From DASZZZ01 sp036260375 (GTDB lineage: Bacteria; Actinomycetota; CADDZG01; WHSQ01), in NCBI GenBank assembly GCA_036260375.1, contig DASZZZ010000060.1, positions 1 through 19,508 on the forward strand: a DNA stretch of 19,508 bases, in the 5' to 3' direction. Under the pieces are notes generated by a model. The model was not told the DNA's origin, did not search any database, and saw only the letters and a list, made by a program, of their open reading frames with translations. Shown piece after piece: positions 7,645 to 13,971 of the stretch. The position numbers and the translations under genes are program-made. How positions within the stretch are numbered: position 1 is the first letter of the stretch; each line of letters begins with the position of its first letter.

Positions 7645-7956
7645 CTAGACGTCGTAGTCGTCGACGACGACCTCGTAGACGTCGGCCGAGGGCAGGCCGC
7701 TGGGGTCGACGCCCATGGTGCGCAGCGTCTCGGCGCGGGCCTCGTCCATCCGTGCGCTCGCGTCCGCCAGCGCCTGCTCCGACTCCCAGAACGACATCCC
7801 GATGGCGCGGCCGTTGGCGCGGTCGAGCAGCAGCGACGCGCCCTTGTAGCCGGGCAGGCTCCGGGCGGTCTCGAGTACCTGGCTCCTGAAGCTCTCGATG
7901 CCCGCGTCGACCGTTTCGGGTTGCACCTGCGTCATCGTCACGCGTGCGTACGACAT
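7645..7956 (-). CDS. Small ABM-fold (dimeric alpha/beta barrel) protein
   Basis: A 103-residue protein. The start MSYARVTMTQVQPE, then LPGYKGASLLLDRANGRAIG (34-53), SFWESEQALADAS (55-67) and a final acidic VYEVVVDDYDV, follow the pattern of antibiotic biosynthesis monooxygenase-like proteins: a short ferredoxin-like fold forming dimers. Many such proteins have no known substrate, and I assign none. ATG 7956 is preceded at good distance by GGGAGG, which selects it over the longer open frame to 8031. It converges with the methyltransferase gene with a 24-bp gap and seems to be transcribed alone. Confidence 0.78.
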   Translation of the reverse strand: MSYARVTMTQVQPETVDAGIESFRSQVLETARSLPGYKGASLLLDRANGRAIGMSFWESEQALADASARMDEARAETLRTMGVDPSGLPSADVYEVVVDDYDV

Positions 7957-8065
7957 GCTTGCCTCCCTAGCTTCGCCGCCGTGCGGCGGTGGCCGCAGGT
8001 CGATCCTGTTCCCGTCGGCGCCGGGACGCAAGCCCTCAACAGGCTGCCGGCCACCGGGCGTCCGC

Positions 8066-8071
8066 TAGAAT
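8066..8071 (+). promoter_or_regulatory. Predicted -10 element for tRNA-Val
   Basis: TAGAAT is a near-consensus -10 box 12 bases before the tRNA start, in GC-rich surroundings. TCAACA (8034-8039) resembles a -35 but is 26 bases away, too far for a normal spacer. Confidence 0.45.
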
Positions 8072-8083
8072 GCGTCACCGCAC

Positions 8084-8157
8084 GGGGCGTTAGCTCAGCC
8101 TGGTAGAGCGCTTGCTCGACAAGCAAGAGGTCAGTGGTTCGAACCCACTACGCCCCA
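8084..8157 (+). tRNA. tRNA-Val (anticodon GAC) with C at position 33
   Basis: Acceptor GGGGCGT (8084-8090) pairs with ACGCCCC (8150-8156). U8, the D arm GCTC/GAGC with GG in the loop, anticodon stem CTTGC/GCAAG and T arm AGTGG-TTCGAAC-CCACT are all intact. The anticodon loop is TCGACAA (8116-8122), giving anticodon GAC at 8118-8120. Base 33 (8117) is C, not the near-universal U. The discriminator is A, and the genome continues CCC, so CCA is not encoded. Apart from C33 it looks functional, and it has a good -10 box upstream. Confidence 0.9.
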
Positions 8158-8179
8158 CCCGCAGGCCTCTTCCCCGGCC

Positions 8180-8192
8180 GCCCCTACGGGGC
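8180..8192 (+). terminator. Possible weak hairpin terminator after tRNA-Val
   Basis: GCCCC-TAC-GGGGC forms a 5-bp GC stem 22 bases after the tRNA and is followed by TT but no T-run. Short hairpins without T-tracts are common in such genomes, so this is only a candidate. The rest of 8158-8345 shows no gene that I can support. Confidence 0.25.
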
Positions 8193-8345
8193 TTGGCGCG
8201 CAACGACGTCCCTCCATGACGTCCACGGAGCTCTTTTGAGGAACGTCTCCCGGGCCGGTCCCTCGCCCCGTTCCCCGGCGGCGACCGGGACGTCAATGGC
8301 TCGAGCGACGGACGCGTCGAAGATTTGCGACAGAACGGAGGAGAC

Positions 8346-8768
8346 GTGGGGCTCAGGATCCGGGCGCTGACGTTCGACGCGAGCCACCCGCGCACGGTCG
8401 CGGACTTCTGGGCAGCGGCGCTCGGTTACGAGGTCGCGCCCTACACCGACGAGGAGATCTCCCGACTGAGGGCGCTTGGAGTCGACGACGTCCGCGACGA
8501 CCCGAGCGTGCTCGTGCGGCCGCCGGGCGACGGTCCGGTGATGTTCTTCACGAAGGTTCCCGAGGGCAAGACGGTCAAGAACCGGCTCCACCTCGACCTC
8601 GCGCCCGACGGCGACCTGCAGGTCGAGGTCGAGCGCCTCGTCCGTCTCGGGGCGCACGTCGTCGCGCGCTTCGAGGAGGAGCACGGCGCGCGGGCCGTCA
8701 TGCGTGACCCCGAGGGCAACGAGTTCTGCGTCGAACGCACCGCAAGGGACGTTGCGCCCTCGACCTGA
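8346..8768 (+). CDS. VOC superfamily (glyoxalase-like) protein
   Basis: A 140-residue protein with two beta-alpha-beta halves: GLRIRALTFDASHPRTVADF (2-21) then WAAALGYEV for the first, and NRLHLDLAPDGDLQVEVERL (79-98), LGAHVV and AVMRDPEGNEFCVE (117-130) for the second. This is the pattern of the glyoxalase/bleomycin-resistance-like VOC fold. The DPEGNEFCV end and the LHLDL strand are typical of the glyoxalase-like subgroup often found alone in actinobacteria. Substrate unknown. GTG 8346 is chosen because GGAGGA lies just upstream; the TTG at 8325 would overrun this ribosome site. It converges with the LVIVD gene. Confidence 0.82.
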   Translation: MGLRIRALTFDASHPRTVADFWAAALGYEVAPYTDEEISRLRALGVDDVRDDPSVLVRPPGDGPVMFFTKVPEGKTVKNRLHLDLAPDGDLQVEVERLVRLGAHVVARFEEEHGARAVMRDPEGNEFCVERTARDVAPST

Positions 8769-8875
8769 CGGTCACGTTCGGCGTCGTGGTCGCCGCGCGC
8801 CGACGACGACTTGCCCGAGCTGGGCTCACGACGCGCCGTACGCCCGCCGGCCCCCGTTCGTAGACCGACGCGCGA

Positions 8876-10222
8876 CTACGGCGTGAACCTGAACGTGTCC
8901 AGGCCCCGGCTGACGTCGCCGACGTAGACGTGCCCGCGGTACGCGAGCGCGCCCCACGCCGTCGTGCCCGGCGCGATGTAGTAGCCGGCCTGACGAGGGT
9001 TCGCCGGGTCGCCGTAGTCGACGACCTGCAAGCCGGCGTTGTACGAGCCGAAGAAGACGTAGTCGCCGAGCGACGACATCACGTGCACCGAGCACACCGG
9101 CGCGGGCGTCCCGAGCGGGATGAACCACTCGCTGAGCTCGGTCGCGTCGGTGAGCGACGCGTTGAGCCGCACAGCCACGACGCCCCCGCCCGCGTCGTCG
9201 ACCGGCGCGTCGCTGCCGTCGCCGCACGGGTGGTGCAGGTCCTCGTCGGTGATCAGCATGACGGCCTTGTCGCCGTCGAGGAGCATCGCCTCGTGGTTGT
9301 AGCGGATCGGGTGGTGGCCCGGCGCGCGCGGGTGGATCCACCGGAGCAACACGACCGGTCGCTTCGCGTCGGTGACGTCGATGACGAACACGCTGCCGCT
9401 GTTGCCGGCGTCGTCGGCGTAGTTGCCGCCCTCGGCGAGCAACAGGACGTCGCGGCGCGCGACGGTGCCATCCGGCTGCGCGACCGGGTGGTTCCGGTAG
9501 ACGGTGATGTCGTGCGTGTGCGTGAACGCGGGGCCGACGGGACGGCCGCCGCGATGCGGAGACGCGGCCCACAGGTCGACCGGGTTCGCCCTGAAGACCG
9601 CCTCGGGCGCGCGCACGGTCTTGCCGAGCAGCGGACGCAGGTCGTAGATGCGCAGGCCGTTGGTGCCGGTCCCTCCCGACGGCAGCCACAGCTTGCGATC
9701 GTCGATGACGTCGCCGTTGTGCGCTTCGCCGTCCGTCTGGCCGACGAACGTCCACAGCAGCTTCGGGTTCGCGGGGTTCGTCACGTCGAGGAACTCGGTG
9801 CGGTCGGTGCGGATCTCGTTGACCGGTCCCGTGACGCGCCGCGTCCCTCCGAGGATGGCGATGTGACGCTTGCCGAACACCGCGGCGTCGGGGACGGCGT
9901 CGGCGCGCTCTCCGGGCATGTACTCGCCGATGAGGCGCGGGTTCGACGGGTCCGCGACGCTGAAGATCCGCATGCCGGCCCCGTACGCGCCGACGTAGAG
10001 CCGGTCGCCCTCCGCGGCGACGTGCCCGCCGCTCGCGCCGCCGTCGCTGTCGACGAGCGCGACGGAGTCGAACACGGGGTTCGGGATCGGGTTGCCGGCC
10101 GGCGCGTGGTCGGCGTGGTAGTGGTCGTCGACGGACACCGCCGTCCCTCCCGACGACGCGACCAACGCGACCGCGGCGACCAACGCGATGGCGGAGAGAA
10201 GCGACATCTTTCGCAAAGACAT
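8876..10222 (-). CDS. Secreted LVIVD-repeat beta-propeller-like protein
   Basis: A 448-residue protein with a clear N-terminal signal peptide: basic MSLRK, a hydrophobic run 7-22, then small residues (Sec type). No lipobox Cys is present. The mature part has repeated LVIVD-type motifs: MRIFSVADPSNPRLIGEY (84-101), TEFLDVTNPANPKLLWTF (142-159), VFVIDVTDAKRPVVLLRW (278-295) and LQVVDYGDPANPRQAGYY (398-415). These suggest a beta-propeller outside the membrane. After the signal comes a His/Asp-rich DDHYHADH (32-39). Cys333 and Cys377 could form a disulfide. ATG 10222 follows an AAGGGGGG ribosome site. Function unknown; LVIVD proteins are usually described as surface or periplasmic. Confidence 0.83.
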   Translation of the reverse strand: MSLRKMSLLSAIALVAAVALVASSGGTAVSVDDHYHADHAPAGNPIPNPVFDSVALVDSDGGASGGHVAAEGDRLYVGAYGAGMRIFSVADPSNPRLIGEYMPGERADAVPDAAVFGKRHIAILGGTRRVTGPVNEIRTDRTEFLDVTNPANPKLLWTFVGQTDGEAHNGDVIDDRKLWLPSGGTGTNGLRIYDLRPLLGKTVRAPEAVFRANPVDLWAASPHRGGRPVGPAFTHTHDITVYRNHPVAQPDGTVARRDVLLLAEGGNYADDAGNSGSVFVIDVTDAKRPVVLLRWIHPRAPGHHPIRYNHEAMLLDGDKAVMLITDEDLHHPCGDGSDAPVDDAGGGVVAVRLNASLTDATELSEWFIPLGTPAPVCSVHVMSSLGDYVFFGSYNAGLQVVDYGDPANPRQAGYYIAPGTTAWGALAYRGHVYVGDVSRGLDTFRFTP

Positions 10223-10376
10223 ACAAGCCCCCCTTCTCGCGTACGCGCCCGCGCCGCGAGCATGGTCGGGAGTTCCCGTCGTAGCGAGGGTGTTCCACGC
10301 GGGCGGCGGAATTCCTGTCGCGACGCCGCTTCGTAGGAGCCTGCTTCGCAGAGCGCGACGGAGGCGCTCGTGCACC

Positions 10377-10389
10377 GGGGCCGGGCCCC
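10377..10389 (-). terminator. Possible hairpin terminator of the frameshifted hypothetical gene
   Basis: GGGGC-CGG-GCCCC forms a perfect 5-bp GC stem 9 bases beyond the stop codon at 10399 on the minus strand. There is no T-run. The rest of 10223-10376 holds no ORF I can support; it contains the small inverted repeat GGGAGTTCCC (10268-10277). Confidence 0.28.
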
Positions 10390-10398
10390 CGCGGCAGG

Positions 10399-10826
10399 TT
10401 AGCGCGGGGCGCCGCCCTCCGACCGCGGCAACGTCGACGCCACAACCGCGCCGGCGCGCGCGAACGCGAGAAAGGGGATGTAGAGGAAAGTGCTGCCGTC
10501 GCCCAGCCGCTTCTCCCGGCGCGCGCGCCGAGCGCGCTCGATCAAGCGTGCTTCACGCACGACGTCGAGGTCGACGAACATCCAGTCGACGAAGCCGCCG
10601 CCCTTCGCCCACGCGTACAGGTACCAACGCACCGTCCCACCGAGTCGGCCCGGACGACTCGTTCGATCGCCTCCTTGTGACCGTCGGCCCATTCCTTCTC
10701 GAATTGCCACGACAGCTGCCCCGGCAGCGCCTGCCTGGAACCGTCGGTGCGGCGCGGGCGTCGCGGAGTCTCGGGCGCGGGCGTCGCGTCGCGCTGCTCC
10801 GGTGAGTCGGCGGCGGAAGAATCCAT
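10399..10826 (-). pseudogene. Hypothetical gene split by an apparent frameshift
   Basis: Two minus-strand frames read as halves of one protein. The first starts at ATG 10826 (MDSSAADSPEQ) and contains QLSWQFEKEWADGHKEAIER before turning into low-complexity Cys/Ser/Thr-rich sequence. The second, open to the TAA at 10399, contains GTVRWYLYAWAKGGGFVDW, then MFVDLDVVREARLIERARRA and STFLYIPFLAFARAGAVV. The plausible switch is near 10640, where one missing base would join ADS to GTVRW. I do not recognise the family. The joined product would be about 140 residues, with aromatic and charged blocks. It could be a decayed gene, a sequencing error, or two separate ORFs. No canonical slippery heptamer is visible, so programmed shifting is unlikely. 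Confidence 0.45.
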
Positions 10827-10833
10827 GCGTCGG

Positions 10834-10986
10834 CTACGTGTCGTCGCCGTGCGATCGGTTGCAACGGGAGCATCTGATCTTCTTCATCGTGCCGTCCGCC
10901 TCGCTCGACCGTTCGTCCGACGTCGTATCGGCCGCGGCGTTGGACTGCTTGAACCGAGGCGAGCACACGCAACGACGAGTCGCCAC
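10834..10986 (-). CDS. Doubtful small Cys-containing ORF (50 aa)
   Basis: A minus-strand frame from GTG 10986 to TAG 10834 gives a 50-residue product with RRCVCSP near the N-terminus and MKKIRCSRCNRSHGDDT at the C-terminus, i.e. CxC and CxxC pairs that could bind zinc. It ends seven bases before the ATG of the frameshifted hypothetical gene, as in an operon. Against it: no Shine-Dalgarno, very short, and no family that I can name. The KKIRCxxCN string is reminiscent of Com-like zinc-finger proteins, but the similarity is too short to rely on. Confidence 0.25.
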   Translation of the reverse strand: MATRRCVCSPRFKQSNAAADTTSDERSSEADGTMKKIRCSRCNRSHGDDT

Positions 10987-11006
10987 GTGGGCGTCGCCGA
11001 CCGGCG

Positions 11007-11015
11007 TGGTTTACT
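11007..11015 (+). promoter_or_regulatory. Predicted extended -10 promoter for dhaM (leaderless)
   Basis: TGGTTTACT fits an extended -10 (TGn plus TTTACT). The box ends six bases before the A of ATG 11022, so transcription would begin at the start codon. No Shine-Dalgarno is present, which agrees with leaderless translation. Confidence 0.42.
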
Positions 11016-11021
11016 CCGGCG

Positions 11022-11402
11022 ATGGTCGGGATCGTTCTCGTGTCGCACAGCCGGACGCTCGCGCAGGGGGCCGCCGAGCTCGTCGCGCAGATCGGGTCCG
11101 ACGACGTCCCGGTCGCGGTGTCGGGCGGGACCGACGACGGCGGCCTCGGCACGAGCTTCGAGGGCGTCGAGCGCGCGCTCGCGGACGCCGACGCGGGCGA
11201 CGGCGTCGTCGTCATCCCCGACCTCGGGAGCGCGGTGCTGACCGTCAAGAGCGTGCTCGAGGACGAGCGTCCCGGCGTCGTGCTCGTCGACGCTCCGTTC
11301 GTGGAGGGCGCGGTCGCGGCCGCCGTGACGGCGTCGACCGGCGCGTCGCTCGAGGACGTCGCGCGCGCGGCGCGCGAGGCGCGCGATGTCCCCAAGCTCT
11401 GA
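11022..11402 (+). CDS. dhaM: PTS-dependent dihydroxyacetone kinase, phosphotransferase subunit DhaM (EIIA-Man domain only)
   Basis: A 126-residue EIIA-Man-type domain: IVLVSHSRTLAQGAAELVAQ (4-23) with phosphoacceptor His9, then VSGGTDDGGLGTSF, VVVIPDLGSAVLTVKSVLE and VVLVDAPFVEGAVAAAV. GTDDGGLGTS and the DLGS strand are typical of DhaM rather than of mannose EIIA. It receives phosphate from HPr and re-phosphorylates the ADP bound to DhaL. The E. coli protein is a fusion of EIIA, HPr and an EI-like part; here only the first domain is present and the other two are separate neighbouring genes. It overlaps the HPr gene by 17 bp. Confidence 0.93.
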   Translation: MVGIVLVSHSRTLAQGAAELVAQIGSDDVPVAVSGGTDDGGLGTSFEGVERALADADAGDGVVVIPDLGSAVLTVKSVLEDERPGVVLVDAPFVEGAVAAAVTASTGASLEDVARAAREARDVPKL

Positions 11403-11643
11403 GCGCAGCGTCGCGCTTCCGGTCGACCTCCACGCGCGGCCCGCGGGCCGCGTCGCTCAAACCGCGGCGAGGTTCGCGTCGACGATCACGATCGGAACGC
11501 GCGACAAACGCGTCGACGCCAAGAGCGTGCTGCTGGTGATGTCGCTCGGCGCGACCGCGGGCACGGAGGTCACGATCCACGCCGACGGCCCCGACGCCTC
11601 GCACGCCGTCGACGCGCTCGGCGACGCGCTGGAGTCGTCCTAG
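11386..11643 (+). CDS. HPr phosphocarrier protein
   Basis: An 85-residue HPr. LPVDLHARPAGRVAQTAARF (11-30) holds the phosphoacceptor His16 and Arg18, and AKSVLLVMSLGATAGTEV (45-62) contains Ser47 at the position of the regulatory Ser46 of Firmicute HPr. Whether Ser47 is phosphorylated is unknown; no HPr kinase is in the window. ATG 11386 lies inside the end of dhaM (17-bp overlap), so translation is probably coupled. The product should carry phosphate from the enzyme I encoded on the opposite strand to DhaM. Its TAG stop uses the same CTAG as the stop of the convergent ptsI gene. Confidence 0.93.
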   Translation: MSPSSERSVALPVDLHARPAGRVAQTAARFASTITIGTRDKRVDAKSVLLVMSLGATAGTEVTIHADGPDASHAVDALGDALESS

Positions 11644-13331
11644 CTGTTCGACGGGTCCGCCGAGAGCGCCGATTCGACGGCGGCCCACGCTTCGTCCACG
11701 GACCTCATGCCCGCCGCGTCGTCGGCGAGCGCGCGGCAGCGCTCGTAGCTCAAACGGCGTACCTGCGCGCGCGCGTCGTCGAGGCGGCCGGGCGACACGC
11801 TCAGCGACGTGATGCCGAGGCCCACGAGCAGCGGGAGCACGAGCGGGTCCGCAGCGGCCTCCCCGCATACCGACACGTCGACCCCGTGCGCGCGCGCCGC
11901 GTCGACGACGCGCCCGACGTGCGCCAGCACCGCAGGGTGTGCCGTGAGCGCGGGACGTGAGCCGAGCGACGCGCGGCCGATGCCCAGCACGCTCTGCGTG
12001 AGGTCGTTGGAGCCGATCGACACGAAGTCGCCGGCGGACGCGAGCTCTCCGGCGACTTCGGCCGCCTCGGGCAGCTCGACCATCGCGCCGACCGGCGGCG
12101 CCTCCACTCCGACGGAGAGCGCGGCCTCGTCGACGATCGCACGCGCACGCCGGAGCTCGTCGACGTCGCGCACCATCGGTACGAGAACGCGCAGCGCTGC
12201 GCGCCGGCCCGCGCGCAGCGCGGCCCGCACCTGCGCGCCGAGCGCGTCGGGCGCGTCGAGCAGCTCGGGCAGCCCGCGCGCGCCGCGCTCCCGCAGTCGC
12301 GGCAGGAACGGCGGCACCTTGTCGCCGCCGAAGTCGAGCACGCGCACGGTCGCGACCGCGCCGGCGAGCAGCTCCAGCACCGGCTCGAGCGCGGCGAGGT
12401 GCTCGTCCTCCGACGGCCACGCGCGCGCGTCGAGAAACGAGAGCTCCGTGCGCAGCAGGCCGACGCCCGCGGCCCCCGCGTCGAGCGCCGCGGCGACCTC
12501 GGCGCGCGTTCCGACGTTTGCGAGGAGCTCGATCGACCGTCCGTCGAGCGTGACGGCGGGTAGCCCGCGCTCGGCCTCCAGCGCGGCCCGCTCTCGTCGC
12601 GCGGCGTCCATCGCGGCCCACGCCCGCGCGGATTCGTCGTCGTCGGGGGCGATCACGACGTCGCCCGAATCGCCGTCGACGACGACCGGCGTGCCGTCGG
12701 CGGTTGCGAGCACGGCGGCGTCGATGCCGAGCACGAGCGGCACGCGCAGGCCGCGCGCGACGATCGCCGCATGGGAGCTCGGCCCGCCGCGCACGGCGAC
12801 CGCGCCGGCGACGTCGCCGTGGCCCGCGCCGCTGACGTCCGCCGGACCGAGCTCGTCGGCGACGACGATCGTGCCACCGTCGCGTCGCGCGCCTCGGCGC
12901 GCTCCGGCGGCGTGCGCGGCCGCGCGCCGTCCGACCTGGCGCACGTCCGCGGCGCGCTCGCTCAGGGCCGGGTCGCCGAGCGCGCCGATAGCGTCGGCGT
13001 AGCGGTCGGCCGCCTCGACCACCGCGGCGCTCGGATCGCGGCTGTCGCGCGCGAGCGCGGCGGCGTCCGAGCGCAGGGCCGGGTCGTGCGCCATGAGCGC
13101 GCCGACGGAGACGATCTCGGCCTCGTCTCCATGTCCGGTCGCGCGCAGCCGGTCGGCGAGCTGCTCGAGGTCGCGCGCCGCGGCGTCGAGCGCGTCGTGG
13201 ACGCGCGCCGCCGCCTCGTCCGGCGTCGCGGCGCGCGGGCCCTCGCGCGACGCGTCGGCGCGCACGACGCGGGCGGCCCCCGCCGCGAGACCCGGCGACG
13301 CGCCGACCCCCCGGTACGTCGCCCGCGCCAC
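11640..13331 (-). CDS. ptsI: PTS enzyme I (phosphoenolpyruvate-protein phosphotransferase)
   Basis: A 563-residue enzyme I that takes phosphate from PEP and passes it to HPr. Residues 1-15 (YRGVGASPGLA) begin the EI N-domain. GGPSSHAAIVARG (182-194) holds the phospho-His187. The PEP-binding barrel shows GVGLLRTELSFLD (289-301), LRVLVPMV (380-387), GAMVELPEA (415-423), SIGSNDLTQ (438-446) and CGEAAADP (489-496) with catalytic Cys489. It is slightly shorter and more divergent than standard EI of about 570 residues, e.g. GSNDLTQSVLGIG rather than GTNDLTQYxL. GTG 13331 lies two bases past the dhaL stop. It forms an operon with dhaK-dhaL, suggesting a role dedicated to dihydroxyacetone. Confidence 0.93.
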   Translation of the reverse strand: MARATYRGVGASPGLAAGAARVVRADASREGPRAATPDEAAARVHDALDAAARDLEQLADRLRATGHGDEAEIVSVGALMAHDPALRSDAAALARDSRDPSAAVVEAADRYADAIGALGDPALSERAADVRQVGRRAAAHAAGARRGARRDGGTIVVADELGPADVSGAGHGDVAGAVAVRGGPSSHAAIVARGLRVPLVLGIDAAVLATADGTPVVVDGDSGDVVIAPDDDESARAWAAMDAARRERAALEAERGLPAVTLDGRSIELLANVGTRAEVAAALDAGAAGVGLLRTELSFLDARAWPSEDEHLAALEPVLELLAGAVATVRVLDFGGDKVPPFLPRLRERGARGLPELLDAPDALGAQVRAALRAGRRAALRVLVPMVRDVDELRRARAIVDEAALSVGVEAPPVGAMVELPEAAEVAGELASAGDFVSIGSNDLTQSVLGIGRASLGSRPALTAHPAVLAHVGRVVDAARAHGVDVSVCGEAAADPLVLPLLVGLGITSLSVSPGRLDDARAQVRRLSYERCRALADDAAGMRSVDEAWAAVESALSADPSNS

Positions 13332-13332
13332 G

Positions 13333-13971
13333 TCAGCTCGACGACGCGGCGTGCTCGAGCGCGGCGAACAGCAGCGCGGTCGACGTCGCGCCCGGGTCCT
13401 GGTGGCCGGCGCTGCGCTCGCCGAGATACGACGCGCGGCCCTTGCGCGCCTGGAGCGGGATGGTCGCCTTCGCACCCTCCTCGGCCGCGTCGCTCGCCGC
13501 GCGGAGCGCGTCGGGCAACGACGCGCCGTCGTCCAGCGCGCGCTCCAGCGCGTCGAGCGCGGGCGCGAACGCGTCGACGATCGTCTTGTCGCCGAGCTCG
13601 GCGCGCCCGAGCTTCTGGATCCCGGCGAGGCCCGCCCGCAGGCCCTCGAGCAGAGCGCGCGCGTCGATCTCCGGCGCGTCGCCGAGCGCCTTGCCGAGGT
13701 TGCGGAGACACGTGCCGTACAAGGGCCCGGACGCGCCCCCGACCTTCGAGATGAGCGTCGTGCCGGCGAGCGTCAACAGCGCGCCGGGTGCCACGGCGTC
13801 CGCCGTCGACAGCCGCTCGCGCACCGCCGTGAATCCGCGATGCATGTTCGTGCCGTGGTCGGCGTCGCCGATGGCGGAGTCGAGCTCGGTGAGGTGTCCG
13901 CGCTGCTCCTCGATCGACGCGCCGAGCGCGTCGAGCCATCTCCTCACGAAAGCCGCGTCGACCGCGGTCAT
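13333..13971 (-). CDS. dhaL: Dihydroxyacetone kinase, ADP-binding subunit DhaL
   Basis: A 212-residue all-helical nucleotide-binding subunit. LTELDSAIGDADHGTNMHRG (27-46) carries the Mg/ADP-binding Asp residues 31, 36 and 38. ISKVGGASGPLYGTCL (74-89) is the phosphate-binding loop. LGDKTIVDAF (126-135), KGRASYLGERSAGHQDPGA (177-195) and a C-terminal helix complete the fold. In PTS-type kinases the ADP stays bound and is re-phosphorylated by DhaM; the phosphate then goes to dihydroxyacetone on DhaK. ATG 13971 overlaps the dhaK stop (ATGA). It is followed after one base by ptsI. The DhaM gene in the same locus favours the PTS type over an ATP-dependent kinase. Confidence 0.95.
   Translation of the reverse strand: MTAVDAAFVRRWLDALGASIEEQRGHLTELDSAIGDADHGTNMHRGFTAVRERLSTADAVAPGALLTLAGTTLISKVGGASGPLYGTCLRNLGKALGDAPEIDARALLEGLRAGLAGIQKLGRAELGDKTIVDAFAPALDALERALDDGASLPDALRAASDAAEEGAKATIPLQARKGRASYLGERSAGHQDPGATSTALLFAALEHAASSS

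Noticed and set aside
8090..8395. Minus-strand frame ending in SGFEPLTSCLSSKRSTRLS
   Set aside because: This string is the antisense translation of the tRNA-Val gene, a common false protein end.
10268..10277. GGGAGTTCCC as an operator for the LVIVD gene
   Set aside because: A 10-bp near-perfect inverted repeat of G/C-rich sequence is expected by chance here, and no regulator gene is adjacent.
10630..10650. Programmed -1 frameshift in the hypothetical gene
   Set aside because: No XXXYYYZ slippery heptamer (the site reads TCGGTGGGACGG) and no clear downstream structure, so decay or a sequence error is more likely.
11022..11643. Mannose-type sugar PTS
   Set aside because: The EIIA domain stands beside dhaK/dhaL, has DhaM-like motifs, and no EIIB/IIC/IID genes are present.
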